Shown: positions 19,601 to 29,164 of the stretch, in pieces
Layout: each line of letters begins with the position of its first letter
Numbering within the stretch: the first letter of the stretch is position 1
Assembly: GCA_026982695.1 (NCBI GenBank)
Contig: JALSGS010000037.1
Coordinates: 1-54,663 of the forward strand
From: Saprospiraceae bacterium
GTDB taxonomy: Bacteria; Bacteroidota; Bacteroidia; Chitinophagales; Saprospiraceae
DNA length: 54,663 bases
Reading direction: 5' to 3'
Program-made: the position numbers and the translations under genes
The notes under the pieces: model-generated
The model's input: only the letters and a program-made list of their open reading frames with translations
The model's database searches: none
What the model was told of the DNA's origin: nothing

Positions 19601-22600
19601 TCGGCACACAACATCATCATAGACAAAAAAGGATTCACAGCTGCTTTCCTCGTAAAAGGGCTTATCAAGTGGGAAAGCCCCAACAACAAGCCCAAGCACA
19701 TCGATGGAGTACGCTTTAGTCTCGATAGCTTGTGGGTGAACGTAATGCAGAATAGCCTGACAGAGGCTGGATTATCAGGCAAGCTCGGAATCCCATTCGC
19801 TGAAAGACACGACTATCTGCATTACCGAGGTGTGCTGGACCACAATTCTAAAGCCACGCAGTTTGATTTTAATGTCACGGTGGCTGACTCACTGGAAATA
19901 CCCATCTTCTTTGCCCAAGCAAAGTTGAAGAAAAACTCTTATGTCAAATTTGGACTGGGTTCAGCAAATTACGTCTCCTTCGACCTCAATGCAGTGTTAA
20001 ACATCATTCAAGACTCTTTCAACATCAATGCCCCAGGCCTCCATATCGAACACCTGAGGTACCACTCAACCACAGGCTTTGACAACAGCAACTTCCGATT
20101 TGCAGTGGCTAGCCCACAAAAATGGTTTGCCAACTTCCCCATTTCCTTTGACAACTTCAATATAACAGGCGGCAATGCACCTGTAGTAAGCTGGGAAATG
20201 ACTGTGGCATTTCAGGGATCTGCACCTAAAAAGAAAGGCCAAAGCAAAAATAACAAGACAAAAGACAAGGGTAAAAAGAAGAAGGAAAATGATGGCCAAT
20301 GGGGCTTATCAGGCACAGTCGGCTTAGCTATTCACAACCAATTGGGTACAGGTGAGGGGCTTTGGGACAAAATAAAGGGCTTCGAGGTAAAGGAGGTACG
20401 CCTCAAAAAAATCGCCATCGACGCAGAAGTGAGTAGTGTAAAGATCAAGGGGATAGTAGAGTTTTATAAAGACGAAACCGTTGATGGCTTTCGCGGCAAC
20501 CTAGATGTAGAACTGCCCGCTAAGATCAAAGCATCCCTTGAAGGCGAATTCGGTACCTACAAGAAAAAAGGTGCAAAAACGTTTAATACAGCCGATTGGT
20601 ATAGCTATTGGCGCATAGGCGGTACAGTAATATTGGGTGAAGCAGGAGTACCGCTCTTTGCAGGACTGACACTTTATGGCTTGGGAGGTGGCGTATATTA
20701 CCACATGACCCGCACTGCAGAGCTGCCTTCTCTTGTGGCAAGCAAGACGCCTCAGAAAAAAGGAGAAAAGAAATCAGCCTACAAACCGGACTTTGATACA
20801 GCTCTTGGCCTACAGTTTGCCGTGCTAATGGGTAGTGAGGGAGGTGGAAAAGCCTACAACTTTTCCGCCAAGTTAGAGGCTGCCTTTAGCCAATCAGGTG
20901 GCTTGAGCTACTTGGGTATCACAGGCGACATGAAAGCCATGTGCGAGGGCTTGGACGACAATTCACCCAAAGTGGGTGGATGGGTCAAAATCGAATACCA
21001 CAAAGCTACTGAAAAAGAGTTTGTACAAGGACGCCTATACGTAACCGTTAATGCAGGAATCATTAAAGGCAGTGCTAAAATTCCTGACCCACCTAAAGAA
21101 TACAAAGGAGACAAAAGCAATGCCTTCGTTTGGGCTGAGTTCTATGCCGACCTTAATAAGGACTATTGGTACTTCAATATGGGTACTCCCAAAAACCGGG
21201 GGGCGCTGAGTGTCACATTTGACGCGACGAAAAAGGATGAAGATGAAGATAAGGATAAGGACAAGGACAAGGACAAGAATAAGACCCAAAAAGATGAGGA
21301 CGAGGAAACTGGGCCGCCTACTGTTGTCAAGGCAGAAACGAAGTTTACCGCCTACCTCATGATTGGCCATGAAGTGCCATCAATCTTACCACCACCTGAT
21401 CAAACCTTTATGAAGATATGGGCGCAAGCCGGAGGTGGCAAAAATGATTTCTCGGGTGGCAAAGTAAGTGAATTTATCAAGGGCAAGCCACGTCCTCCCC
21501 TTCCACCTGGCAAAGGCTTTGCCTTTGGTGCAAGCTTATCGATAGATGTAAACGCCGAAATCATTCCCTTCTACTTTGACTTGAGTATGGCACTGGGCTT
21601 CGACATTAACGTCACACACAATCTACAGCGTCGCTGTTATATTCCCAGTCGTGGCGAGGTTGCGCCCGGTATCGATGGCTGGTATGCCCTGGGGCAGATC
21701 TATGCAGGAGCTTACGCAGCTTTTGGAATAAAGGTGGATCTGTGGTTTATTAATGGCAAGTTCGAAATTTTCAAAGGTGCTGCTGCACTACTACTCCAGG
21801 GAGGATTTCCCAATCCTAACTGGGTTGAAGGACGTGGTCGGCTCTCCTATAGCATACTCAATGGCTTTATAAAGGGTCAATGTGCCTTTGACGTACGCAT
21901 TGGGGAAAAATGCGATCCCACTGTGCCCCTTTCGCAATTACTCGATCAGATTGCTTTCATCCAAGATCTCAAGCCAGCCGACAAAGCTAAAGACGTCGAT
22001 GTCTTTACCAGCCTATCTGCCACTTTCGCATTCCCCATCAACCGCGTGCTAGAAATACCTGAAAAAGACAGCACCATACGGCGCATCGTGCCCGTCATCA
22101 GCACCTGGACGCTTAAAGATAAGAACGGCAAACTCATGCCCGTAGAGGACATATTGTACACCAATGACAATGTAGCAGCGGTACTGAATACCAAGGTTGT
22201 ACTCTCTGGTGAAACACGCTATACCACCTACCTAGAGGTCAAAGCACGCGAGTTGCTAGGCGGTGGCCGATGGGTGTACGTCCAAAAAAATGGAAGAGAC
22301 TGGACACAGAGCAAGACCCACACCTTTGTGACGGGTAAAGCCCCCGATGTCATTCCAGAAAAGAACGTGCTCTTCACTTGGCCCTTAGCCAATCAACGCT
22401 ACTTCCTTAAGGGAGAAACTGAAGGCGGAAAGTGGGGCTACATCGTCCTGGACAAGGGAATGCGCTACCTGTTCAAAGATCGGGCAAAGTACGACTATAT
22501 CGTTCGGTTCACCCGACTCGATGGCAGCGAACACACCTTGGACGTGTCGCTCTTTCCAGAAAACTATGCTCAAGTACTCCGTTTCAACGTCAGCCGGTTG

Positions 22601-24016
22601 GAAAACGGCAAGCGCTACGCCATGCAAGTCATCGAGGTGGACAAAGCCCTCAAGCAAAAGCTCCAACAACAGCTCGCACAACAAAACCAACAAGCGGCAG
22701 GTGGCATAACCACATGGACACAAAGCACTTCGGGAGCCAATCAATTGGCCGGTCCCTTATCTCTCAACACATCTTTGCCCCTGGCCCAAGCCCTACAATT
22801 GCGAGAAGAGACCATCAATCTAATTAAGGGTAATGGTAATGGTAGCACGCTAACTTCCGATGTAATCAAGAAACGCGAGTTGCCAGGAGCTGTGTCGCGT
22901 TATCCGGCTGAACGCGTACTCTACAACTACTACTTTGGCACGAGCAAGTATGACACCTACAAGGAAAAGGTGGGTAGTTCCGTGTGGAAACATCAACGCG
23001 CAACATTCTTCTTATCGCCTGGTTACCTTTCGGAAATTACACTTGATGAGGAATTTGAACAATACGACAAAGAGGGGTACACCCATAACGGATATAGAGT
23101 AGCCCCCCTGCTTCAAGTTTATCTCAACGGATACAATAGCAGATTCACTCGAAACGGCACCCCTACGAACATCTACCTCAAGACTAAAGTTGATGATAAT
23201 ATTCGAGGTGCTATAGTACACATCAACTCAATGCTCAAGACATATCAAACTGGCATGCGCCTTATTATACGCGAACCTAAGATGGAGCTATTTGTCTCCT
23301 TCAACAATGCTAGCCAATGGGCTAGCCCGCTTCAGCGCTCCGAACTGATCACGTCAAACAACTCCTCTCCAGGAAGCACAAGCACGCAACCGTTAGGTGG
23401 TGGCCTAGTGGGCATCACGGGTGGCCCAATTGTAGGTCTAGGAGCCAATATCGTTGGAGGCATCACCTCTTCACTCCAACCCCCTAACTACAAACTGGCT
23501 ATAGGGTATCACCCAACAGTTGGCGGATGGGAGATGCTGACTAGGGCACAGAAACGCATGAGTGCACTACTCGACCGGTACCTCGACTTCCCATGCAAAT
23601 ACGGTGCACACATGAAGGCCGACTGGCCCAAAGTGCCGCATTGGTGGTATCGGTATTTCAAAAAGCCCAAGGTTACCTATAATGTTTCGCCTTCGGGCAC
23701 GCAGGCTCAGGCCCACCTTGGAAACGATTTCTACCAAGCATTCGACAAGTACTTGCGCAGTGAGGAGAAATGCCTCAGTGGTCCTACGCTGCGGCAGTTC
23801 TTTTCCAAAATCGGATTCTTGGGGTGGGTGAACAATAACCTACTCCAGCCACCAAGCAGCATCTTCACCATGAGCTATTCACCTGCTCGACCTCATTCAT
23901 TTATCATTCAATACCGGTATCCGACTCCCAAGTCGCGCACACATAGTAAGAGTAATAAAAAGATGTCCAGTGTGATGTCAAATGGTACATGGCAGCGCGT
24001 CGAGATCAAACCTTAA
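16646..24016 (+). CDS. Giant secreted protein of unknown function (2456 residues), second gene of the cluster
   Basis: No named family could be assigned with confidence. ATG 16646 begins a basic segment and hydrophobic helix (VFAALLFFVGLSPNIS), a signal peptide. Residues about 35-180 (FLQPPYPVRFEDYLNLGNQV onwards) resemble the N-terminal TANFOR-type domain of large Bacteroidota proteins; this is a weak assignment. Ig/FN3-like segments follow to about residue 590, then a Cys-containing link and a long series of beta-rich units up to about 1190. Two low-complexity charged linkers interrupt the chain: Lys-rich at about 1194-1219 and Asp/Lys at about 1529-1556. A Gly-rich hydrophobic stretch near 1340 (GLTLYGLGGGVYYH) could be a barrel-like or membrane-interacting portion. 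The C-terminal third returns to Ig-like segments. No T9SS sorting domain is evident at the C-terminus. It lies between a barrel gene and an FN3 gene, closely spaced. Confidence 0.7.
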   Translation: MKKNNLYRVRFARLVFAALLFFVGLSPNISQQYPLSVTTFLQPPYPVRFEDYLNLGNQVIVTVKNTSGQPYTFNFSIRIEGPNNLIIQRSPLFKQPFTIGPYQSKSLQASEWNSANLLFTTNDIQPPSERQFIIQNRVLREGNYTICLQAIDAQTGQPLSTAAAGLNCTSFTANYGAPPIIISPKDNQVLPLFPNISTVITWVQNNLTDPSKVRYRVKIIDLTQAQIHPNAAHFAMNNPGIQAFYEKDNIQGFTHVLQGEPFRDRHKYAVRVTSYDPQNKMIFQNGGHSDVVVFEFSKYASECTNMSAFQAKSIYPLANDTLPFLHIPMLVQFSPPCELYNKFEYRLSVDGQLQQQHTVPWPQGALKFVQNKYNNVSLTWNFASFQSLGRNKTPFQRGKTYEWEAQLTVSDAKGKKWQSNTSKVAFVAGMPRPRQVFPAPSGQIPKGKVVFRWRVRSGNNPLLPFFALKAFDSNGQPLAADLASVKERWVIQIFKSKTTDTTQIVFQNDSLITLDPSNYLDKKTLKYNFTKFQEDFERLIATVANLPNEGTYYWRVGWLRNPELSGKKRKFSDSELYHATDLRKVLVVSTGAEEDEDCVASCDAPPITDRSPAPGLKAKDTLQIGQFKLVVTSVTNSSGNTFSGEGYIPVSFLKDWPIKVKFKNIKKNKAGQIFAGSIDVVKDKDFITQSQATQIGSTLGLSADLAKSLGTFLNQGGRLINSAVRKNKPIGLPIGIDNTVEGNKIVVAILDMKFTTKRATLTAVVNLDIPALNPYRANVISMGVKDLCFGPEGTASTGIALLPRDIVIDIDDPQKVPKEEERTQLVIKSSLNATDPKERTEVVWNCKGFKHVNLSIEVRFSRKVILPDGPNGKPGTGRVVASAYLKGSRGLNFIGKLQMRDFQIPVKAMEGYAFKVKDAWIDLSNVENPPELVSNLPQNYKEPNLQNTDQRVQSLWRGFWLKEVSVKLPQYIGNINNEQERYTQISAHNIIIDKKGFTAAFLVKGLIKWESPNNKPKHIDGVRFSLDSLWVNVMQNSLTEAGLSGKLGIPFAERHDYLHYRGVLDHNSKATQFDFNVTVADSLEIPIFFAQAKLKKNSYVKFGLGSANYVSFDLNAVLNIIQDSFNINAPGLHIEHLRYHSTTGFDNSNFRFAVASPQKWFANFPISFDNFNITGGNAPVVSWEMTVAFQGSAPKKKGQSKNNKTKDKGKKKKENDGQWGLSGTVGLAIHNQLGTGEGLWDKIKGFEVKEVRLKKIAIDAEVSSVKIKGIVEFYKDETVDGFRGNLDVELPAKIKASLEGEFGTYKKKGAKTFNTADWYSYWRIGGTVILGEAGVPLFAGLTLYGLGGGVYYHMTRTAELPSLVASKTPQKKGEKKSAYKPDFDTALGLQFAVLMGSEGGGKAYNFSAKLEAAFSQSGGLSYLGITGDMKAMCEGLDDNSPKVGGWVKIEYHKATEKEFVQGRLYVTVNAGIIKGSAKIPDPPKEYKGDKSNAFVWAEFYADLNKDYWYFNMGTPKNRGALSVTFDATKKDEDEDKDKDKDKDKNKTQKDEDEETGPPTVVKAETKFTAYLMIGHEVPSILPPPDQTFMKIWAQAGGGKNDFSGGKVSEFIKGKPRPPLPPGKGFAFGASLSIDVNAEIIPFYFDLSMALGFDINVTHNLQRRCYIPSRGEVAPGIDGWYALGQIYAGAYAAFGIKVDLWFINGKFEIFKGAAALLLQGGFPNPNWVEGRGRLSYSILNGFIKGQCAFDVRIGEKCDPTVPLSQLLDQIAFIQDLKPADKAKDVDVFTSLSATFAFPINRVLEIPEKDSTIRRIVPVISTWTLKDKNGKLMPVEDILYTNDNVAAVLNTKVVLSGETRYTTYLEVKARELLGGGRWVYVQKNGRDWTQSKTHTFVTGKAPDVIPEKNVLFTWPLANQRYFLKGETEGGKWGYIVLDKGMRYLFKDRAKYDYIVRFTRLDGSEHTLDVSLFPENYAQVLRFNVSRLENGKRYAMQVIEVDKALKQKLQQQLAQQNQQAAGGITTWTQSTSGANQLAGPLSLNTSLPLAQALQLREETINLIKGNGNGSTLTSDVIKKRELPGAVSRYPAERVLYNYYFGTSKYDTYKEKVGSSVWKHQRATFFLSPGYLSEITLDEEFEQYDKEGYTHNGYRVAPLLQVYLNGYNSRFTRNGTPTNIYLKTKVDDNIRGAIVHINSMLKTYQTGMRLIIREPKMELFVSFNNASQWASPLQRSELITSNNSSPGSTSTQPLGGGLVGITGGPIVGLGANIVGGITSSLQPPNYKLAIGYHPTVGGWEMLTRAQKRMSALLDRYLDFPCKYGAHMKADWPKVPHWWYRYFKKPKVTYNVSPSGTQAQAHLGNDFYQAFDKYLRSEEKCLSGPTLRQFFSKIGFLGWVNNNLLQPPSSIFTMSYSPARPHSFIIQYRYPTPKSRTHSKSNKKMSSVMSNGTWQRVEIKP
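20226..20300 (+). repeat. Lys-rich low-complexity linker in the giant gene
   Basis: An A-rich stretch encodes about 25 residues dominated by Lys, Asn and Gly (KKKGQSKNNKTKDKGKKKK). It separates two beta-rich parts of the protein and is probably a flexible, exposed linker. Confidence 0.6.
21238..21312 (+). repeat. Asp/Lys hexanucleotide repeat in the giant gene
   Basis: A run of AAGGAY hexamers encodes repeated Lys-Asp followed by a Glu/Asp-rich tail. Such tandem hexamers keep the frame when copies are gained or lost, so linker length may vary between strains. Confidence 0.65.
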
Positions 24017-24062
24017 GATGTTTGAGCAAACGAGATATCCGTTCCAAAAAGATGAGATAAAT

Positions 24063-26234
24063 ATGAACCACAATATTGTAAAGTTTCTCGTCGTGTGGGT
24101 ATGGTTGCTCTCTTTTTGGGAGCTACCTGCCCAGCTCATTGCCACCGATCCCGATGACTACACAGCTGATTCGTTAAGGGTACCGATCCAGCTGATAGCC
24201 AAAAATACAGGTGACAAAATTCTTTTGCGCTGGGCACCTGGTAGCCCTGGTGCCTGGCACTTGTCCAACCAAAGTGGATACCGCCTCGAGCGGCTCATCT
24301 TTCGCGACTCCAATGAGCTAACAACTGCCCAATGGGAGCTCCTAGCTACGCCTAAACCCTGGCCACTTGACGATTGGGCACCTATTGCTAACGAACAAGC
24401 TCAAGACCCTTATGCAGCCATAGCAGCTCAGGCTATCTACGGCAAGCGCAATTTTTCCGATCCTGAAAACACGACAGCTAGCTTTTTGGAGAAAGCCACC
24501 GAGTTGGAAAACCTCTATGCAGCAGCCTTGCTCGCTGCTGAGTTCTCCCGCAATGCAGCTATAGCTTCGGGCCTGCGCTACGAAGACGAAGACCTACGCG
24601 CTGGATATACCTATATTTATCGCGTATACAGCTTAGCCTCACGCCCCGACTACATTATCGACACAGCATATTACGTGATTCACACCGACGAAGTGCATCC
24701 CAACCCCGTACCTCAAATCGACTCGGTAGAAGAAGGTGAAAACAGAATCAAGCTGTACTGGACTCGCCAGTGGGAACGCTATTACTCCGGATGGCTCATC
24801 GAGCGATCAAGCGATCAACGCCATTGGGAGTCCCTTACTGGAGAGGTGCCTTTTATCGATAGTCCTGTAGACCGAGATGGCTTACCCAACGAGTGGTTTA
24901 CCTACATCGATTCATTAGACCAAAACTACAGACCCTACTACTACCGCCTTATCGGCATTACGCCTTTTGCCGAACTCAGCCAAGCCTCAGCAGTCGTTCG
25001 CGCCATGGGCCGCGATCGCACGCCACCTCCTGCACCTTATGGCATCGAAACACGCCAGATCGCTCCTTCGAAGATGGAAATCAGGTGGCAATTCCCCGAT
25101 ACGGTGGGCGATTTAGCAGGCTTTCTCATCACGCGTACCGAGCAGCGCGAAGGCGGTACAGAGGTGGGACTTACGCCCCGATTATTGCCTCCTCATATGC
25201 GCCGCTTCGTAGACACTTCTTTCGATCCGCTCGTCAGCAACTGGTATTTTGTATATGCTGTAGATACAGCAGGAAATGCCATGGTCGGCTTGCCCGAATA
25301 CGGTAGCATAGTAGACAGCATCCCTCCAGCTCCTCCTACTCAGATCACAGGGCAAATCGACACCAATGGTGTCGTCACGCTCCACTGGCCACTTGGTCCT
25401 GAACCCGATCTGTATGGCTACAAAGTGTTCTATGCCAACGCACGTGAGCACATCTTTACTCCTCGAACAAACCGCATCTTGCGCGACACTTTCTGGAGCG
25501 ATACCATACCACTCAATGTGCTGACCGAAGAGATTTTTTACGCCGTTGTCGCCTTTGATCTATATGGCAACGCCTCCGATTGGTCCGACATCGTGCGCTT
25601 GCAAAAACCCGACCTTGTCCCCCCCACCAGCCCGCTGTTTGACACTTATCACATCTCTGAAAACGGCGTAGAGCTACGCTGGATCCGAAGTAGCTCCCAC
25701 GACGTGGTCAAGCACCTACTTTACCGACGCCCAGAAGCACAGCCCGATGAATGGCAACTCCTCTTTGTCGATACCGACACAGTAGGCAATTACGGTAGCT
25801 GGCGCGACACAACCGTAGCTCCCCGTACTGCTTATGTGTACCGGATTGTGGCCGTTGATGATGCAGCCAACTATTCAGAAAAAGAAGAGACCCTCCACCT
25901 GCGCATCCCCGACTTCCGCACCATGCCTGCCGTCAGTCGCTTCCTCGCACAACTGGACACCACTACACAGACTGTTGCTCTTTCATGGAGGTTTAGATCG
26001 CCAGCATGGTTGGCGCATCCTCCTGTCTTTGCCGTTTTTCGCGCTGTAGATGACTCGGGATTTTACTTTTATCGGATGACAGAGGCCGGCATCACCCGAT
26101 TTATCGATAGAGAGATTGCAAGTGGCCACCGGTACCAATACTTTGTCAAAGCAGTGGATGAAGAAAATGAGCTCGAAGGTCCACCTAGCGAGATTCGCGT
26201 TGTCATCTTTCCAAAATCAAGGGACAAAGACTAA
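24063..26234 (+). CDS. Secreted protein with about six fibronectin type III-like domains, third gene of the cluster
   Basis: This protein of 723 residues has a signal peptide (WVWLLSFWELPAQ). About six FN3-like units follow, recognised by the recurring core of a Trp-containing strand and a following Tyr or Arg strand: ILLRWAPG, IKLYWTRQWERYYSGWLIERS, MEIRWQFPDTVGDLAGFLITR, VTLHWPLGPEPDLYGYKVFY, VELRWIRSSSHDVVKHLLYRR and VALSWRFRSP. Domains 3-5 begin with PP-rich linkers. No catalytic domain or T9SS tail is visible, so a binding or scaffold role is inferred. It starts 46 bases after the giant gene (an in-frame ATG at 24018 is possible) and ends at a clear terminator, making it the last gene of the cluster. 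Confidence 0.78.
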   Translation: MNHNIVKFLVVWVWLLSFWELPAQLIATDPDDYTADSLRVPIQLIAKNTGDKILLRWAPGSPGAWHLSNQSGYRLERLIFRDSNELTTAQWELLATPKPWPLDDWAPIANEQAQDPYAAIAAQAIYGKRNFSDPENTTASFLEKATELENLYAAALLAAEFSRNAAIASGLRYEDEDLRAGYTYIYRVYSLASRPDYIIDTAYYVIHTDEVHPNPVPQIDSVEEGENRIKLYWTRQWERYYSGWLIERSSDQRHWESLTGEVPFIDSPVDRDGLPNEWFTYIDSLDQNYRPYYYRLIGITPFAELSQASAVVRAMGRDRTPPPAPYGIETRQIAPSKMEIRWQFPDTVGDLAGFLITRTEQREGGTEVGLTPRLLPPHMRRFVDTSFDPLVSNWYFVYAVDTAGNAMVGLPEYGSIVDSIPPAPPTQITGQIDTNGVVTLHWPLGPEPDLYGYKVFYANAREHIFTPRTNRILRDTFWSDTIPLNVLTEEIFYAVVAFDLYGNASDWSDIVRLQKPDLVPPTSPLFDTYHISENGVELRWIRSSSHDVVKHLLYRRPEAQPDEWQLLFVDTDTVGNYGSWRDTTVAPRTAYVYRIVAVDDAANYSEKEETLHLRIPDFRTMPAVSRFLAQLDTTTQTVALSWRFRSPAWLAHPPVFAVFRAVDDSGFYFYRMTEAGITRFIDREIASGHRYQYFVKAVDEENELEGPPSEIRVVIFPKSRDKD

Positions 26235-26254
26235 GCTAATGCCACCCTTTTCTC

Positions 26255-26293
26255 GCCCCCAGTAGCAAAAAGATGTACTTGGGGGCTTTTTTT
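26255..26293 (+). terminator. Rho-independent terminator of the three-gene cluster
   Basis: GCCCCCAGTA pairs with TACTTGGGGGC (one bulged T) around a short loop and is followed by seven T residues, 20 bases after the FN3 gene. Confidence 0.85.
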
Positions 26294-26601
26294 CTACCTT
26301 TTTCGACGCAAAAAGCTCTTTTTCACTATCAGAAACCTAATACTTCCCCACTACATTGGGCCCCCATCCTAAAAACCCAGCCAACCTTTGGCAGCTATTA
26401 ACTCCAACTCGATAGTTGCTGCACACAAACAAATTTGTGTAATGCACTCACAACGCTCAATATGCATGACATCCTACCAAACGTAGCTATAACAATGTGC
26501 AGAAACAGCCAACTGCTTGTCTTCAAAATTATAACATTCATCTATTAACATGCCTCACACTACCATCGACTATAAACCTTTGCAGCTGCCTACAACTCTT
26601 G

Positions 26602-26609
26602 TATCCTTG
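26602..26609 (+). promoter_or_regulatory. -7 box candidate (TATCCTTG) of the TonB-dependent receptor
   Basis: One mismatch from TAnnTTTG, 33 bases before the ATG. A second imperfect box (AACCTTTG) lies at 26575-26582. Confidence 0.35.
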
Positions 26610-26642
26610 TAGGAACCAAATTACAAAAAGAATATAGCAACT

Positions 26643-29126
26643 ATGTCTTTCAAAGTAACGATCACCCTTTTGTTAAGTATTCTTTTGCTTGGCACTTCCC
26701 AAGCACAAAATCACCAGAGCAATGGCAGAAGGCATAAACAGCCCACCAGCATAGTGACTGGAAAAATCACGGCCATCATAATGGATTCGCTCACCCAGCA
26801 GCCTATAGAGTTTGCTACAGCTATACTCATTGACCCCAACAATGGGAAAGAAGTTGACGGGCAAATCAGCAACGAGAAGGGACTAATTCGGATGATCGAA
26901 GTCCCCATGGGGCATTATGAACTCGTGATCACCTTTTTGGGTTACCAAGACAAGCGCATAGAAGTCGTCCTGACACCTAAAGATCCAGATGTAGACTTGG
27001 GCAGCGTATATATGACAGAAATGGGGATTGTCTTACAGCAAATCACCGTCAGAGGTGAAAAATCTGCTGTGGAACACAAAGTAGATCGCATTGTATATCA
27101 CGCGGATAAAGATATTACCAGCCGCGGGGGCGACGCCAGTGAAGTGCTACGACGCGTACCTCTACTAAGTGTAGATCTAGAAGGCAATGTGTCATTAAGA
27201 GGTTCGAACAACGTGCAAATTCTCATCAATGGCCGTCCCAGTGGCATGTTCAGCAGTAGTGTAGCTGACGCCCTCAAGATGATTCCAGCTGAAGAGATCA
27301 AAAGTGTAGAAGTCATTACGGCCCCTACTGCCAAGTACGATGGCGAAGGCTCTGCCGGTATTATCAACATCATCACGAAAAAGCGCAAAGTAGAAGGGAT
27401 TGGTGGCAACCTCAACCTTTCAGCAGGCAATCGGTTGAACAATGCCGTACTTAGTCTTAGTACTGCTAAAGGCAGAGGAGGAATGCACTTAAACGGCTCT
27501 ACTTTTTATGCACCTAAACGCCCCGGTGTAACTTCCTTTTACCGCCGCGATACTATCAATGGGCAAGTACGAATTTTAGACCAAAATGGCCAAACGCAAG
27601 CTGGACGCCTCGGATTTGGGGGTAGTGCAGGTGCCTTTTATGATTTTAACGCTTATAATGGCATAACCACTCGCCTCAACTATCGCGGATTTAATCGAAT
27701 AAATTACACCACAATCCAATCTATTTTGATCGATCCTGCACTTTCCCAGAACGAACAATACACCAGGACTACTGACTTGTCGGCTCTTCGATATAGCTAT
27801 GACTGGAACACGGACTACCGCCGCACCTGGCCCGACTCAAAGCGCGAGTGGATCATTGGATTCCAACTGAGTGGCCACATCAATGACATGCGCAATAATC
27901 TGTACATTGACGGTGTTCCCGATGCCTTGGACTATGCTGAAAAAGCCCTAAACGATGGGGACAACAAAGAGTGGACACTGCAAACCGACTACACTCACCC
28001 CTTGGGCAAAAGCACGTTGATCGAAGTGGGGATTAAGGCCATACGACGCGACATTACGAGCAACTACAGGTATGAGGTCTTCGACAGCAACGCGACGGCT
28101 TTTCTGCTTGATCCACTTCGCTCAGATATCTTTCACTACCGCCAAGATGTAGGCGCAGCATACTTATCGGCTAATATCACTATATCTGACAATTGGGGCG
28201 TGGTTGCTGGCACGCGCTACGAATACACCGCTATTGGTGGCAGCTTTCAGAGTGATGGCACCACCTTTTCTCACCGTTATGAGAATCTTTTGCCTAGTAT
28301 TATCCTTTCTCGAAAGCTAAAGAACTTTCAACAACTCCGGTTGGCTTACACTCAGCGCATCCAACGGCCAAGCCTATTTTACATCAATCCCTTCAATAAC
28401 AACTCGGACCGTCGAGTGGTACAAACAGGTAACCCCTATCTATTACCAGAAGTTACTGATCAGCTCGAGCTGAGCTTTAACACACGTCTAAAAGGTGTAA
28501 TGCTCAACCTGAGTACTTACTACAAACAAACTCGAGATGTCATTGAAAGCTTTTTAGAGGTAACGCCTGAGGGCATCTCTATCACAACCTTTCGCAATAT
28601 CGGACGCAACCACTCTATAGGCACCAACTTATTTGCTTCCACTACCATAAAGGAGAAACTCACTATCCGTGGTGGGCTCAATGTATATACCTATAGCACC
28701 CGTGCTACTGTCGATGGCCAACAACTCAGCAATCGAGCCATTCAATACAATGGCAACCTCAATGCCAACTTACAACTTCCCAAAGGGTTTCGTGCCGAAG
28801 TTTTCGGGTTTTGGAATTCGCCACGTTTTACCGTTCAGGGATTTAATGCTTCTTTTAGTCTATACAGCTTTGGTCTTTCGAAAAAAATCTTTGGCGAAAA
28901 CGGACACATAGGGCTGCGCCTCGTTGAACCCTTCAACAAATACAAATATTTCGACTCTGAGTTAAGGGGCAGCAACTTTTATCAGACTTCAAGTTTTGGG
29001 ATCCTATTTCGATCAGTAGGCATCAACTTCAACTACAAATTTGGCAAAATGGAATTCAACCCCCGCAATAAATTGAAAAATCGAATCAAAAACGAAGACG
29101 TAAAGGAAGAAGAAAGCGCTTTTTAA
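26643..29126 (+). CDS. TonB-dependent receptor with N-terminal carboxypeptidase-regulatory-like domain
   Basis: This 827-residue outer-membrane receptor has a signal peptide (LLLSILLLGTSQAQ). A carboxypeptidase regulatory-like domain lies at about residues 40-125 (TGKITAIIMDSLTQQPIEFA, VPMGHYELVITFLGYQD). A plug domain at about 145-240 contains LRRVPLLSVDLEGNVSLRGS and IINIITKKRK. A long barrel of the OMP_b-brl_3 type ends in a basic, charged tail. TonB-dependent receptors import siderophores, glycans or peptides across the outer membrane. No SusD partner, TonB-ExbBD or substrate gene is next to it, so the ligand cannot be inferred. It is monocistronic, with a terminator at 29165-29191. Confidence 0.88.
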   Translation: MSFKVTITLLLSILLLGTSQAQNHQSNGRRHKQPTSIVTGKITAIIMDSLTQQPIEFATAILIDPNNGKEVDGQISNEKGLIRMIEVPMGHYELVITFLGYQDKRIEVVLTPKDPDVDLGSVYMTEMGIVLQQITVRGEKSAVEHKVDRIVYHADKDITSRGGDASEVLRRVPLLSVDLEGNVSLRGSNNVQILINGRPSGMFSSSVADALKMIPAEEIKSVEVITAPTAKYDGEGSAGIINIITKKRKVEGIGGNLNLSAGNRLNNAVLSLSTAKGRGGMHLNGSTFYAPKRPGVTSFYRRDTINGQVRILDQNGQTQAGRLGFGGSAGAFYDFNAYNGITTRLNYRGFNRINYTTIQSILIDPALSQNEQYTRTTDLSALRYSYDWNTDYRRTWPDSKREWIIGFQLSGHINDMRNNLYIDGVPDALDYAEKALNDGDNKEWTLQTDYTHPLGKSTLIEVGIKAIRRDITSNYRYEVFDSNATAFLLDPLRSDIFHYRQDVGAAYLSANITISDNWGVVAGTRYEYTAIGGSFQSDGTTFSHRYENLLPSIILSRKLKNFQQLRLAYTQRIQRPSLFYINPFNNNSDRRVVQTGNPYLLPEVTDQLELSFNTRLKGVMLNLSTYYKQTRDVIESFLEVTPEGISITTFRNIGRNHSIGTNLFASTTIKEKLTIRGGLNVYTYSTRATVDGQQLSNRAIQYNGNLNANLQLPKGFRAEVFGFWNSPRFTVQGFNASFSLYSFGLSKKIFGENGHIGLRLVEPFNKYKYFDSELRGSNFYQTSSFGILFRSVGINFNYKFGKMEFNPRNKLKNRIKNEDVKEEESAF

Positions 29127-29164
29127 ACTAACTACTTCCACATATTACTTTTTTATTCGTCCGA

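Larger units (their letters stand above)
26235..26642. other. Intergenic region between the FN3 gene and the TonB-dependent receptor
   Basis: No gene was found in these 408 bases. A strong terminator is at 26255-26293, and a promoter-like TATCCTTG (26602-26609, one mismatch) lies about 33 bases before the receptor start. The middle, about 26300-26570, shows nothing I can name. Confidence 0.5.
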
